A stretch of 64,000 nt of DNA from Planctomycetaceae bacterium (lineage in GTDB: Bacteria > Planctomycetota > Planctomycetia > Pirellulales > Pirellulaceae). Location: NCBI GenBank assembly GCA_020638995.1, contig JACKHM010000005.1:682001-746000 (forward strand), in the 5' to 3' direction. The position numbers were made by a program, and so were the translations under genes. This document shows, piece by piece, positions 1 through 8,814 of the stretch (its first letter is position 1; every line of letters begins with the position of its first letter). Below the pieces are notes generated by a model that worked only from the letters and a program-made list of their open reading frames with translations, was not told the DNA's origin and searched no databases.

Positions 1-72
1 AGACGCCGCACCAGTAGTTACGCAAAACGAGCCTGTGTAAACTCCTGGAATTTCAACGAGTGAGCGTTCCAT
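1..72 (-). CDS. Unidentified protein, N-terminal fragment cut by the left edge
   Basis: An open minus-strand frame runs off the left edge of the window. From the ATG at 72 it gives 24 residues beginning MERSLVEIPGVYTG. An AAGG stands five bases upstream of this ATG. The same frame stays open upstream to a stop at 178-180, so a GTG at 93 or an ATG at 150 could also be the start. It lies downstream of and on the same strand as the small lipoprotein gene. The fragment is too short to name. That it is a gene at all is an inference from the open frame and the ribosome-binding-like site. Confidence 0.35.
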   Translation of the reverse strand, partial: MERSLVEIPGVYTGSFCVTTGAAS

Positions 73-184
73 AAAAACCTTCGCGGGTATCACAAAACCC
101 TCAACCGCTCCACGGCGTCGCGATGCTTCTACGTGCAAGGGATGTATCATAGCCAATAGCGTCGATCCGTTGTCAGACTAGCGA

Positions 185-367
185 TTAGCCGGGCGGGACC
201 ATAGTGTCGTCGCCGCTTTCTTGGCCAACTGCTTCCATCGCCTTCATTTGAGCTTCGGCATCTTCCCCCTGAAACGTCGATTGCGCCGGGTCGGCTACTT
301 CTGGTCCACAGCCCGAGAGCAGCCCGAGACAAGCGACTAGCGCACTAAGTTGAAAATACTTACTCAT
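185..367 (-). CDS. Small lipoprotein, unknown function
   Basis: A 60-residue protein with a hydrophobic N-terminus (residues 2-17) ending in the lipobox LLSGC, so it should be cut before the cysteine and lipid-anchored. The mature part is short and acidic (EVADPAQSTFQGEDAEAQ) and has no recognised domain. The start was chosen at the ATG at 367 because AGGGAA lies upstream and the signal sequence follows at once. It sits 255 bases downstream of a DUF1559 gene on the same strand. Small lipoproteins are often found next to DUF1559 genes in planctomycetes. A role with that protein is an inference; the cargo or partner is unknown. Confidence 0.72.
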   Translation of the reverse strand: MSKYFQLSALVACLGLLSGCGPEVADPAQSTFQGEDAEAQMKAMEAVGQESGDDTMVPPG

Positions 368-542
368 TAGTTTTTCCCTTATCAAACGGGTTGTTTTTCT
401 ATTTTCACTAGTCAGCAGGAAGCGATGACAAGTCATCTTCCCCAGCCACCGTACCAGTTCATTAATGCATCAAGACATATCAAGCAATAAGCGAGCGTTT
501 TTTAACCATTTACTTCGGATTACGGCAAGTTACAAACACAAG

Positions 543-578
543 CGAGAAGCGAGTGGTACGATGGCCCTCCGCTTCTCG
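543..578 (-). terminator. Hairpin, possible terminator of the DUF1559 gene
   Basis: Perfect 9-base arms CGAGAAGCG (543-551) and CGCTTCTCG (570-578) lie 45 bases past the stop of the minus-strand DUF1559 gene. The minus strand after the hairpin reads CTTGTGTTTGT, only a weak T-rich tail. An intrinsic terminator is plausible, but an mRNA-end structure or chance repeat cannot be excluded. The rest of the gap between this gene and the lipoprotein gene shows nothing else. Confidence 0.4.
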
Positions 579-622
579 AAGCGGCCCATTCTTGCGTCGC
601 GTTCGGACTCTGCTGGGTGTAA

Positions 623-1717
623 TTACGGCAGGTCCCCAAGCGGTGCTCCGTCCGAAATGTAAGCCAAGCGATCCAGCACCAGATTATCGGTTGTCTCGGA
701 GATGAAACGCACCGCACCGTCACCCAGGGTTACCTGAATCCCACCAGGATGCATGCTTCCCGGTGTCGACCAATCTCCTAACCGGCTCTTCGTCGCTCCA
801 GCTCGTGCAAAAGGCGGGGAGTCCCAGCTGCAACACTTGTTCATATTGATGCCAGAGTCACCGATGCTCGTCGGTCCGTATGACAAGTCGACACCGCATC
901 CAACCCATTTTGCATAACCCCACGTCTGCGAAACACCGTTCCAAGTGTTCCGGAGCGTTTCAATCACAGCCGCAGCATTACTAGTTCCGTCCGTGATGTC
1001 ACGGAACTGCGCCGTAGCATTATGACCGAACATACGTCGGACCGAAAGCGATTCTCGATCCCACTCGACGGCACCAGACGAACCCCTGTTTCTATCGATA
1101 CTAAAGTCGTAGTTCGTGTAGGCACCGCCCCGCACACTGCTACTGGGAGAGACGCCGTAGTTTGTATCCCCAACATTTGGATAAAACGTCACATTGGGAT
1201 CTGATGGGCACAAAAACGCGGGCACGTCCTTGCTGACCACAAGGTCATTGGCGTTACCTGCGGCACCAGGCTGTAATCCTCCGCGAACTTGGCCACCGTT
1301 TCGGGTTGCCTGCGATCCCGTTGCCAAGTTGAGGTCCAGTTGGTCCTGAAGGCTTTGCTGCTCAAGGAACGGGAGCATCAGTAGCCAGCCACGGTGATTC
1401 AGAACTCCACCGATCTTCCCAACGCCGTCCACACCTCCGTTAGTGCCCGCGTTCGCACTACCACTGGTTGTCAACCCTGTGGTGATCGAACCGCTATGCG
1501 AGACGGAATAGGGAAATGTCTTGTAGGTATCGTGGTAGTTGTGTAACGCAATGCCAATCTGCTTGAGATTGTTGCTGCACTGCATCCGACGAGCTGCTTC
1601 TCTTGCAGCTTGCACGGCGGGCAACAACAGCGCCACCAATATTCCAATAATTGCGATGACCACCAGTAGTTCAACGAGTGTAAACGCCCGCCGAACCGAA
1701 ACACGAGAACTACACAT
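623..1717 (-). CDS. DUF1559 domain protein with prepilin-type N-terminus
   Basis: A 364-residue protein of the DUF1559 family, hugely expanded in planctomycetes. The N-terminus RRAFTLVELLVVIAIIGIL is a type IV prepilin/pseudopilin cleavage and methylation motif. It is followed by the family's AAREAARRMQCSNNLKQIG segment. Near the C-terminus HPGGIQVTLGDGAVRFIS matches the H-x9-DG signature of the family. The start at the ATG at 1717 is preceded by GGAGGAG. The protein is expected to be held in the inner membrane by its pilin helix and processed by a prepilin peptidase. The function of the family is not established. Assembly into a pseudopilus-like structure or secretion has been inferred elsewhere only from the N-terminus. 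Confidence 0.95.
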   Translation of the reverse strand: MCSSRVSVRRAFTLVELLVVIAIIGILVALLLPAVQAAREAARRMQCSNNLKQIGIALHNYHDTYKTFPYSVSHSGSITTGLTTSGSANAGTNGGVDGVGKIGGVLNHRGWLLMLPFLEQQSLQDQLDLNLATGSQATRNGGQVRGGLQPGAAGNANDLVVSKDVPAFLCPSDPNVTFYPNVGDTNYGVSPSSSVRGGAYTNYDFSIDRNRGSSGAVEWDRESLSVRRMFGHNATAQFRDITDGTSNAAAVIETLRNTWNGVSQTWGYAKWVGCGVDLSYGPTSIGDSGINMNKCCSWDSPPFARAGATKSRLGDWSTPGSMHPGGIQVTLGDGAVRFISETTDNLVLDRLAYISDGAPLGDLP

Positions 1718-2197
1718 GTTCACTCCTCCAGAGACACAAAAAGGGATTAAAATCAAAACTCAAATCTACCAGGAACCTTTCGGACGTAGGCAATTTGACT
1801 GAGGCTTGTTGATTGGCAAGTCTCGTGCCTATTCAAAGACATACGCCTGATGTACTGACCTTTATGCATGAAAGTTATTCGGTGTTGCGGTTGTTATGCC
1901 TTGAACGTGTGCAACGGCTGTCACAATTTTCGGCAGATGGGGGTTGTTGCTTCGCGGGCGATTCAGGTGCGGGATCCCCACACGACCAAGATTCGCAGGT
2001 AACTCACAAATCTTGATTTCATGCCAAGTCTTGTACAAAGTATCAGGGAAGTTTTTGCTTTACAAGATTTTTTCGAAGAATCTGCCGAAAATCGGAGCCA
2101 CCTTGTTTCGCCAGTGCATCGAACGTGGAGCACAACCGCATTCGTGTTGGTGCATACCGGAGGGGAATGTCCAAATTAACCATGGGCACGCACGCTT
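1718..2197. other. Divergent intergenic region, no gene seen
   Basis: This 480-base gap separates the divergent DUF1559 gene and the VCBS protein gene, so it should hold both promoters. No convincing -35/-10 pair was found. It has an imperfect inverted repeat, CTTGTACAAAG (2030-2040) against CTTTACAAG (2058-2066), with one bulged base. Directly after it is a near-palindrome around TTCGAA (2065-2083). These could be regulator sites. Short frames within the gap lack ribosome-binding sites. Confidence 0.4.
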
Positions 2198-3586
2198 GTG
2201 AGGACAATGCTATGGCTGTATCTTCGGCTATTGCGTGAACGACTCGCCAAAGTGAGGCTCTGCTTGAAACATCGCGTCTTCTTATCGCGGGTTACGCTTT
2301 CCTTGCTGCTGTTGGCGACGGTATTACCAATCGGCATCTATCGTGGTTTCTCGCTAGAGCAAAGCCCGACGATCCCAGTGCTCGGCTTGCCCTTTCGCCA
2401 AGATTTTCCAGAATCTCAAAGGCGTTTCGCTAAAGGCAGAATCGGGCCCGCGCCGCGCTATCCAGGGATTATCACTCACGTGCAAGTTTTGGACTTCAAT
2501 CGAGATGGCCGCTCCGATGTCATCGTTTGCGACGCCCAACGGGGCCGAGTCCTTTGGTACAGTCAGAGCGAACAGGATCAGTGGGAAGAGGTCGTATTGA
2601 ACCGAGACCGTCTGCTTGCCGCCCCCGCTCGTGCAACGATTGTCGATCTCGATGGCGATGGCGATCGTGATGTACTGGTTGCCGTGTTGGGGAGCTATAT
2701 GCCAAGCGATGAGCACGTCGGCAAGGCGGTCTGGTTGGAGAACAACGGCGAGAACGTATTCACGACGCGCGTCCTGCTAGAAGACGTGGGGCGAGTCACC
2801 GATGTCGAAACAGGGGATTTTGACGCGGATGGTGACCTCGATCTTGTCGTCGCCGTGTTTGGCCATTACCGAGGCAAAGTCGTTTGGCTGGAGAACGACG
2901 GACACCAGCGATATCAAGAGCACGAACTGTTGGCGCTAGCAGGTGCGATTCACGTCCCAACGGGCGATTACGACGGCGACGGTGATGTCGATATCGCAGC
3001 CCTCTTTTCACAGGATGAAGAGTCTGTCATCGCATTTGAAAACACCGGTACCGCCGAGTTTGCACCCCGGCGTAGGAAGTTGTTTCAATCTTCAAACTTC
3101 GACTTAGGAACAGCGGGACTCATCCCTTGCGACTTGGACGCGAATGGCAAGACAGACTTCCTGCTGGTGGCCGGCGACAACCTCGACCTCCATGTAAATC
3201 ACCCACAGCCCTGGCACGGTTGCATATGGCTAGAGAATCTAGGCGAGTGGAACTTCGAACCGCGTCGCCTAGCGAGCTTTGGAGGGAGCTACTCGGCTGC
3301 AGTAGGAGATATCGACGCGGATGGTGATTTGGATGTTGCGTTAGTCAGCATGTTTAACAAGTGGGATCGAGGCGATGCAGTGAGTATTGTGTGGCTGGAG
3401 AACAACGGCCTGCAAGAATTCAAAACGTGGCGCATCGATTCATCACCAATTGAACTCGCGACAGTTGCCTGCGGTGACTTAAACGGGGACGGTTGCGCGG
3501 ATATCGTGGCAGGGAGTTTTCACGTTGTATTGCCCTTCGACCACATCGGAAGAATTACCACGTGGACGCCCGAACTTCCGCCGTAA
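2198..3586 (+). CDS. FG-GAP/VCBS repeat beta-propeller protein, membrane-anchored or secreted
   Basis: A 462-residue protein with one hydrophobic segment near residues 28-48 (LSRVTLSLLLLATVLPIGIY) acting as signal or anchor. It then carries seven Ca-binding VCBS/FG-GAP motifs of the type DxDxDGxxD. Examples are DFNRDGRSDV, DLDGDGDRDV, DFDADGDLDL, DYDGDGDVDI, DLDANGKTDF, DIDADGDLDV and DLNGDGCADI. Several repeats contain WLENNG or WLENDG. This pattern predicts a seven-bladed propeller outside the cytoplasm. The start could be the GTG at 2198 or the ATG at 2207; GAGG at 2200-2203 is close to the latter. A TPR protein gene follows after 68 bases. Ligand and role are unknown. Confidence 0.85.
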   Translation: MRTMLWLYLRLLRERLAKVRLCLKHRVFLSRVTLSLLLLATVLPIGIYRGFSLEQSPTIPVLGLPFRQDFPESQRRFAKGRIGPAPRYPGIITHVQVLDFNRDGRSDVIVCDAQRGRVLWYSQSEQDQWEEVVLNRDRLLAAPARATIVDLDGDGDRDVLVAVLGSYMPSDEHVGKAVWLENNGENVFTTRVLLEDVGRVTDVETGDFDADGDLDLVVAVFGHYRGKVVWLENDGHQRYQEHELLALAGAIHVPTGDYDGDGDVDIAALFSQDEESVIAFENTGTAEFAPRRRKLFQSSNFDLGTAGLIPCDLDANGKTDFLLVAGDNLDLHVNHPQPWHGCIWLENLGEWNFEPRRLASFGGSYSAAVGDIDADGDLDVALVSMFNKWDRGDAVSIVWLENNGLQEFKTWRIDSSPIELATVACGDLNGDGCADIVAGSFHVVLPFDHIGRITTWTPELPP

Positions 3587-3654
3587 TTATTCAGTTTTCG
3601 TGACTGATGTAGACGGAAATTGCAAACCGATGTGGCGGAAAGAGGAGAGCTCGC

Positions 3655-5022
3655 TTGGCGCGGATCAACTGGATACTAGTCGTCGTTTTGTTTTTAGAAG
3701 TCGCAGTTGGTGCTGCACTATTCCTTGGACGCCGAGAACTCCCGCATCCGCCACTTCCGGTACTTGCCGAACATCATTCACTCGGTGGCGAGTTCCGGAA
3801 ACTCGTAGCCAACTGCGAATCGTTGGATGACTGGCACACTCTTGCAGAGATCTATACCGCCTATGGTTTCTATGCAGAATCCGAGGCCTGCTACGAATTC
3901 CTACTGACGCATCGAACCAACGATCCGGAACTGTTGTTCGAATTTGGATTCTTGCTCTCTCAGATGGGACGTTGCGACAAAGCGCACGAGCAGTTCATCG
4001 CAGCGATCGAAGCCGGACATCCTGAACCATCAACATGCTGGTACTTCGCCGGTCGTAATCTCCTTCGCGCAGAACGTCCGGAGGAAGCAGCCGACGCATT
4101 TGCTCAGACAAGCGACATTTCTAGTTCGCAATTGGAATTGGCTCGACTGCGTTATCGAGCGGGAGATGCCGGAGGGGCGCTGCGTTTGCTTGAATCTGTG
4201 TTAAAGGAAGAACCAAGTAAGATAGAACCCAATACACTCGCTTATCTCTGCGAACTTGAACTCGGACATATGGCTTCAGCAAGTCGGTTTTCTGAACAAG
4301 CTGCGGCAACCGCGGATCGCATTCGAGGGCCTTTCTATACGCAATGGAACCGCCTGGAACTGGCTTTGTCGCAAGTTGGATTTCGAAATCGTCTTACAAC
4401 AGCGCAGGCCCTTGCGAAGAAAAACCGTCGCCCCATCCCTGAAGCAACCTTTGAAGAGGCGATGGATTTAGAGTGGAATGAGCACTCTGCGGTTGGGCTC
4501 GCGGAATTGGCGGAATCCCGCGGTGACTATCAGCGTGCTGCGACATTGTGGCAAGAGATCATCGATCGTCGTGGACCATCGACCGTTTCATTGGCGCGAC
4601 TGGCAGACAATTATGTTGCGATGAACGACATTCCGCAGGCGATTGACAGAATGTTAGAGGCGGTAGAATCGCAATCGGAAGAAGACCTCACCGAGGCTTA
4701 CGAAAAGCTCGCGAATTGGTCTGAGGCTCTGGAACATTACGAGCAGGCCGAACAGTACTCGGCCTTGCAAACTTACTGGACCGGTAAAGTCGCCTTCTGG
4801 CAGGCGGATTGGAATTCGGCAAAGGTTCACTTAACGGCGGCATCTGGACAACTCAGCGATTTCAATGAAGTCTGGTTTTTTCTCGGCGAGACTCACAGAC
4901 AGTTGAACGAAACGCAGCAAGCCTTAGCGGCCTATCAGCGATGTCTATCTCTGAATTCACAACATGGCGGCGCCCGGCGCGGACTGTCTCGCCTGTCCGA
5001 CGTCGTATCGATCGCTCCCTAG
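3655..5022 (+). CDS. Tetratricopeptide-repeat protein, membrane-anchored
   Basis: A 455-residue protein with an N-terminal hydrophobic segment (INWILVVVLFLEVAVGAALF, about residues 4-23) and many TPR-like helical pairs after about residue 60. Examples are YTAYGFYAESEACYEFL, GRCDKAHEQFIAAIEAG and LNETQQALAAYQRCLSL. The start is a TTG; GAGGAGAG lies about eight bases before it and no better start exists. The gene follows the VCBS protein gene closely on the same strand and the two are probably co-transcribed. TPR folds are protein-binding scaffolds, so it may hold or present the propeller protein; that is an inference. It converges with the porin-like gene at 5106, with 83 bases between the stops. 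Confidence 0.8.
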   Translation: MARINWILVVVLFLEVAVGAALFLGRRELPHPPLPVLAEHHSLGGEFRKLVANCESLDDWHTLAEIYTAYGFYAESEACYEFLLTHRTNDPELLFEFGFLLSQMGRCDKAHEQFIAAIEAGHPEPSTCWYFAGRNLLRAERPEEAADAFAQTSDISSSQLELARLRYRAGDAGGALRLLESVLKEEPSKIEPNTLAYLCELELGHMASASRFSEQAAATADRIRGPFYTQWNRLELALSQVGFRNRLTTAQALAKKNRRPIPEATFEEAMDLEWNEHSAVGLAELAESRGDYQRAATLWQEIIDRRGPSTVSLARLADNYVAMNDIPQAIDRMLEAVESQSEEDLTEAYEKLANWSEALEHYEQAEQYSALQTYWTGKVAFWQADWNSAKVHLTAASGQLSDFNEVWFFLGETHRQLNETQQALAAYQRCLSLNSQHGGARRGLSRLSDVVSIAP

Positions 5023-5105
5023 CGAACGTGTCGCGATTTGACTACCGAGGGACAAGCATCGGTCTGTGGTTCCTGACGGGGAACCAGCTGCACCGCAACG
5101 CAAAA

Positions 5106-6458
5106 TCAGAGCGACACCTGAAACCCGGCTAGAAGTGCAAGGCCCTTTCGTGTTCGGCCTGCCTGAGCGTTCGGCAAATCGTTCTCGATCGTGAGGGCGG
5201 AGTAGAAGTCCGTGAATGGATTCAAGTGACGAACAGCTTTGACGAGGGCTCGGCGTGTTGCTGTATCGTGCAGCGGATCGCCAATTTGCTTTGGATAAAA
5301 CTCGCCATAGTTCAACTGGCAAAGCCACTTTTCGCCCGCATAAACTAGATCGACGTAATAGCCGAAGCCCGTGATCGGTTCGTAGGGTCGATAGTTTTGG
5401 TCGCGATAATAAATGCTGCGGCCCCAGGTAATGTTGTTCGGGTCAAATGTATCCCGTCGGAAACCGTATTGGTCGTAAATCGCCTCACCAGACAGGGTGA
5501 AAGGACCTCGGCGGATCATAGCATCGATCCCGACATGGTTGTTTGTGATCTTTTGATCTTCTGAACCAATTCCATCCTGCCACTTGGCGGACGCTCCGAT
5601 TGCACAAGTCGCAGTATCGATACCGACGCGTGCGACGAGCGCTTTCGACGAGTTGGCATCTCGATCGGGGCCGCCGTTCATTAAAGCAGTCGTAAGCGTC
5701 CAGATGCCGGGATCATACTGAAGTAACAACCCGGTTTCCCGCCACAGAATCGATTCGGTACGGATGAAAGGTGCATCCAGTCGATCGTTGGTGTATACCG
5801 GAAAATAAGTGCGTCCAAACGGAGTTGTCATCTTTCCGAGCGCAAAGAGCCAGTCACCGCGCCGCGTGTGCAAATAAAGTTGCGATAGTTCGAACGTCTC
5901 GTACTCAAAATTACCGCGGTAAGATACTCGCTCGGTCGTGTCAACGAGGATGTTTCGGTCGAACGGCTGATTCAAATACAGTTCACCACACACCCCGGTC
6001 TGCCAGCCTTCGAAGTCACGAGAAGCCCCCCCCGCGACGATCGCTTCCGCTCCGTACGTCGCTTCTTGACCGGACCACTCAATTCGCTGGTCGTTGAGAT
6101 AGTACGCTCTTGCCAACCCGCTAAAGCTAAAACCATCTGACATCTCGGTAGGCGAACCTAACGTGCCAGGAGCAAATTGGTAAAGCGGCGGGGCGACAGC
6201 CCCATCCTCGAACGCGATACTAGTGAAGCTGCTCTGAGGCTCGTAGTCTCTGCGGGGATAGGATACCGGTTCGGTCGACAGAGTCGAACTGTTGAACGCT
6301 TGCCCCGATGCCAATCCCACAGTGCTGGGGTCGATCGGAACGCGATACGCCATCCGTTCGTCAGCAAAAGCTTGTGCAACCTGGACGCTAAAAAAACAAC
6401 ACAAGCTGAGTAATTTGATCGTAGTGCCGAGCTTTCGGTGGAAACGACGGGAGTGCAT
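5106..6458 (-). CDS. Outer-membrane porin-like beta-barrel protein
   Basis: A 450-residue exported protein. The signal peptide lies within residues 1-32 (KLLSLCCFFSVQVAQAFA). The mature part alternates short polar and aromatic stretches, as barrel strands do. Examples are FELSQLYLHTRRGDWLFALGKM, WTLTTALMNGG and WLCQLNYGEFYP. Segments such as GKMTTPFGRTYFPVYTND resemble planctomycete porin-like proteins. The last residues are GFQVSL, close to but not exactly a terminal-aromatic barrel signal. No known substrate residues were recognised. It stands alone between two convergent genes. Porin or beta-barrel is an inference from composition and context. Confidence 0.6.
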   Translation of the reverse strand: MHSRRFHRKLGTTIKLLSLCCFFSVQVAQAFADERMAYRVPIDPSTVGLASGQAFNSSTLSTEPVSYPRRDYEPQSSFTSIAFEDGAVAPPLYQFAPGTLGSPTEMSDGFSFSGLARAYYLNDQRIEWSGQEATYGAEAIVAGGASRDFEGWQTGVCGELYLNQPFDRNILVDTTERVSYRGNFEYETFELSQLYLHTRRGDWLFALGKMTTPFGRTYFPVYTNDRLDAPFIRTESILWRETGLLLQYDPGIWTLTTALMNGGPDRDANSSKALVARVGIDTATCAIGASAKWQDGIGSEDQKITNNHVGIDAMIRRGPFTLSGEAIYDQYGFRRDTFDPNNITWGRSIYYRDQNYRPYEPITGFGYYVDLVYAGEKWLCQLNYGEFYPKQIGDPLHDTATRRALVKAVRHLNPFTDFYSALTIENDLPNAQAGRTRKGLALLAGFQVSL

Positions 6459-6721
6459 CCGATACGCCTAGTATTCGGGAACCGAAGAAAACCGACACTC
6501 CCGTAGACTTTTGGCTTTGCACCGATTGAAAGCATTCTAACGGGTGTTTCTGTCGTATCGACGGTATCAGTCCCGATCACGAGAACTGCCTGGCCAGGGG
6601 GACTTTTCGTTACGTTCGCTAATTACGACGCAGAGCGAATCGTCGTGCTAAACCTCCTAAATACTCAGTGGCCACGCAACGCCCGCTCGCCTCATCGGCC
6701 ACGACTGCACAACGCTGACAC

Positions 6722-6779
6722 AAGAAAAAACCCCGGCCCGGCCAAGCGAGGCGGACGCATGACCGAGCCATTGGGGTTT
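6722..6779 (-). terminator. Rho-independent terminator of amt
   Basis: On the minus strand, about 50 bases past the amt stop, AAACCCC pairs with GGGGTTT. An inner stem GGCTCGG pairs with CCGGGCC through one G-U. Six T residues follow directly. This is the clearest intrinsic terminator in the window. The rest of the 371-base gap (6459-6829) between amt and the divergent-side porin start has no gene I can support; the porin promoter should lie near 6470-6600. Confidence 0.82.
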
Positions 6780-6829
6780 CCTTCTGGCCCAGGCAAGAGC
6801 CGAAGAAACGTCAATCTTCAAACGGCCAA

Positions 6830-8368
6830 CTAGGCGTTTGGTGAGCCGGTCAGCGACCGGCTACTAGGAGCGTTGCTGTATGAATCCGTGACGAGGTGAG
6901 CTGGATAAGCGTGCATACCATGCTCGCTCACATCGAGACCAGCTTGTTCGTGTTCCGGAGACACACGCAGGAATCCAACAGCCTTTAGTGCGTAGAAGAG
7001 GCAGATCATCGTACCGAACGCCCAAGCACAGATGATCGCAGTCGAGAGGCATTGCACCCAGATATAACCGCCGCGAGTCATCCCTTCCGGTATCGAAGTT
7101 CCGAGCAAGCCAGTTGCGATGCCACCCCACACACCACACATGCCGTGTACGGGAAATGCTCCAACTGGATCATCGATTTTTAACTTGTCCAAAAGGACGA
7201 TGCCTGCGACAACCAAGCATCCTGCTACGCCACCGACGACTAATGCGCCAACTTGCGTCACTTGATCGCAGTTCGCTGTAATGCCTACCAGACCAGCGAG
7301 CACACCGTTCAGCGCCATCGTTACGTCCGGCTTCTTGAACAGAGTCCAAGCAACAATCATCGCGACCATGGCACCAGCAGCCGCCGCAATCGTCGTCGTG
7401 AGCGCGATGTAGGTTGTAGCTTCCGCGTTGGAAGCGCCGGCGTAAGTTAACTGGCTGCCGGGGTTAAACCCGTACCAACCGACCCACAACACGAAGACGC
7501 CCAGGGCTGCAAAAGCAATGTTGTGACCGGGCATCGGAATGGACTTTCCATCTTTCGAGAAGCGGCCCAACCGAGCTCCGAGAGCGATAGCACCCGCGAG
7601 CCCGGCGAAACCGCCGACCGCGTGAACAACCACTGACCCTGCGAAGTCAGCAAATCCCCATTCCGCGAGGGCTCCACCACCCCACTTCCACATGCCGCTG
7701 ATCGGATAGATCAAACCGGTCAAGACCGCGCTGTAGACCAAGTAGGCACCAAACTTCATACGACCGGCGACTGCACCGGAAACGATCGTCGCAGCGGTTG
7801 CTGCGAACGCAACTTGGAACAGAAAGTCGGCGCTGTTACTCCAGCCCGTCTCAAGATTGGGAGCGTCGACGTCGCGTTCTACGAATGATCCGGCGAAACC
7901 AAACCATTTGCCCGCGTAGTCTCCACCCGGATACATCAAACCGTACCCGATGAACAAGAACAACAAGACCCCAATCGAGAGATCCATCACGTTCTTGAAC
8001 AAGATATTCACCGTATTTTTTGCTGCGTTCAAGCCAACTTCAAGCATCGCGAAGCCAGCCTGCATGAAGAGAACCAGCACAGCGCAGATAAACATGATCA
8101 GCGTGTTAATCGTGTAGGTCGTGTCCTCTTCGAAGGAAATTGCCGCTTCGGCAGGTGCCTCCTCTTCGACGGCAACTTCTTCCGTCACCTCCGCCTCTAC
8201 CACAGCAGGCTCCGCTTCCGTTGCTTCGGTCGCTGGACTCTCCTCAGCGGCTGCCTCTTCGGTAGCGGATGCTTCTGCAGCATCTTGTGCAATCGCGTAC
8301 GACGCGGTGACTAAACTCAATCCGACGGCAGCTACGATGAGCCACACTGGCAACTTACTCCAACTCAT
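6830..8368 (-). CDS. amt: Ammonium transporter with acidic N-terminal extension
   Basis: A 512-residue Amt/Mep/Rh family channel that moves ammonium across the inner membrane. Residues 1-28 are a signal peptide (VWLIVAAVGLSLVTASYAIA). Residues 29-86 are a low-complexity stretch of Ala, Glu, Pro and Thr. The 11-helix Amt core begins near residue 87 (TINTLIMFICAVLVLFMQAG). Hallmarks are AGFAMLEVGLNAAKN, the first pore histidine in VVHAVGGFAGL, the second in PVHGMCGVWGG, and the C-terminal tail GLDVSEHGMHAY that couples subunits. AAGGCGAG precedes the ATG at 8368. No PII (glnB/glnK) gene is adjacent, unlike many bacterial amt loci. The signal peptide is known in some Amt proteins; the acidic linker is unusual. 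Confidence 0.96.
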   Translation of the reverse strand: MSWSKLPVWLIVAAVGLSLVTASYAIAQDAAEASATEEAAAEESPATEATEAEPAVVEAEVTEEVAVEEEAPAEAAISFEEDTTYTINTLIMFICAVLVLFMQAGFAMLEVGLNAAKNTVNILFKNVMDLSIGVLLFLFIGYGLMYPGGDYAGKWFGFAGSFVERDVDAPNLETGWSNSADFLFQVAFAATAATIVSGAVAGRMKFGAYLVYSAVLTGLIYPISGMWKWGGGALAEWGFADFAGSVVVHAVGGFAGLAGAIALGARLGRFSKDGKSIPMPGHNIAFAALGVFVLWVGWYGFNPGSQLTYAGASNAEATTYIALTTTIAAAAGAMVAMIVAWTLFKKPDVTMALNGVLAGLVGITANCDQVTQVGALVVGGVAGCLVVAGIVLLDKLKIDDPVGAFPVHGMCGVWGGIATGLLGTSIPEGMTRGGYIWVQCLSTAIICAWAFGTMICLFYALKAVGFLRVSPEHEQAGLDVSEHGMHAYPAHLVTDSYSNAPSSRSLTGSPNA

Positions 8369-8776
8369 GATTCTCGCCTTTTTGTTCTGTGGGAATTCGG
8401 TCAGAAGGAAATCGAATTTCGCGGCATCTTTATAGGACCGCTTTATGCCGATCGCAGGTTAGCCGGGCCCAGCTGAGCGATCACGCAGCCTTTGCCGGTC
8501 GCAAGCGACGTGCCGAGACCGCAAGGTCGATATCCTGATCCAAAGAAGGAGCAGTAGGCAAAGCCCATTCAGACAAAGAGTTAGAGACTTTCTCCGGTTT
8601 GAGATTCGCCATTGATTTTTTCGGATTCGAAAGCGCATGCACAATGTCTGTGCAAGAGACGACGCGAATACAGGCAGTCGCTGCCACAAGTATTTGCCAG
8701 TTCATAAGGTCTTGATTCAGACGACTTAGCTATGCTGCCCCACCTTAGCGTCAAGAATCCACCCGTCATGCAAAGC

Positions 8777-8811
8777 GACCTCCGTAAGCGGGGCAGGTGC
8801 CTACGGAGGTC
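8777..8811. repeat. Perfect inverted repeat, hairpin 1 upstream of the M20 peptidase gene
   Basis: Arms GACCTCCGTA (8777-8786) and TACGGAGGTC (8802-8811) are perfect 10-base complements around a 15-base loop. The repeat lies in the 633-base gap between amt and the M20 peptidase gene (8369-9001), immediately before a second perfect hairpin. No T-run follows on either strand, so a plain intrinsic terminator is unlikely. A regulator site or mRNA leader structure would fit. Confidence 0.6.
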
Positions 8812-8814
8812 TTG

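Noticed and set aside
8481..8705. A 74-codon minus-strand frame upstream of amt
   Set aside because: No convincing ribosome-binding site, no family resemblance, and other overlapping frames of similar length exist in the same gap.
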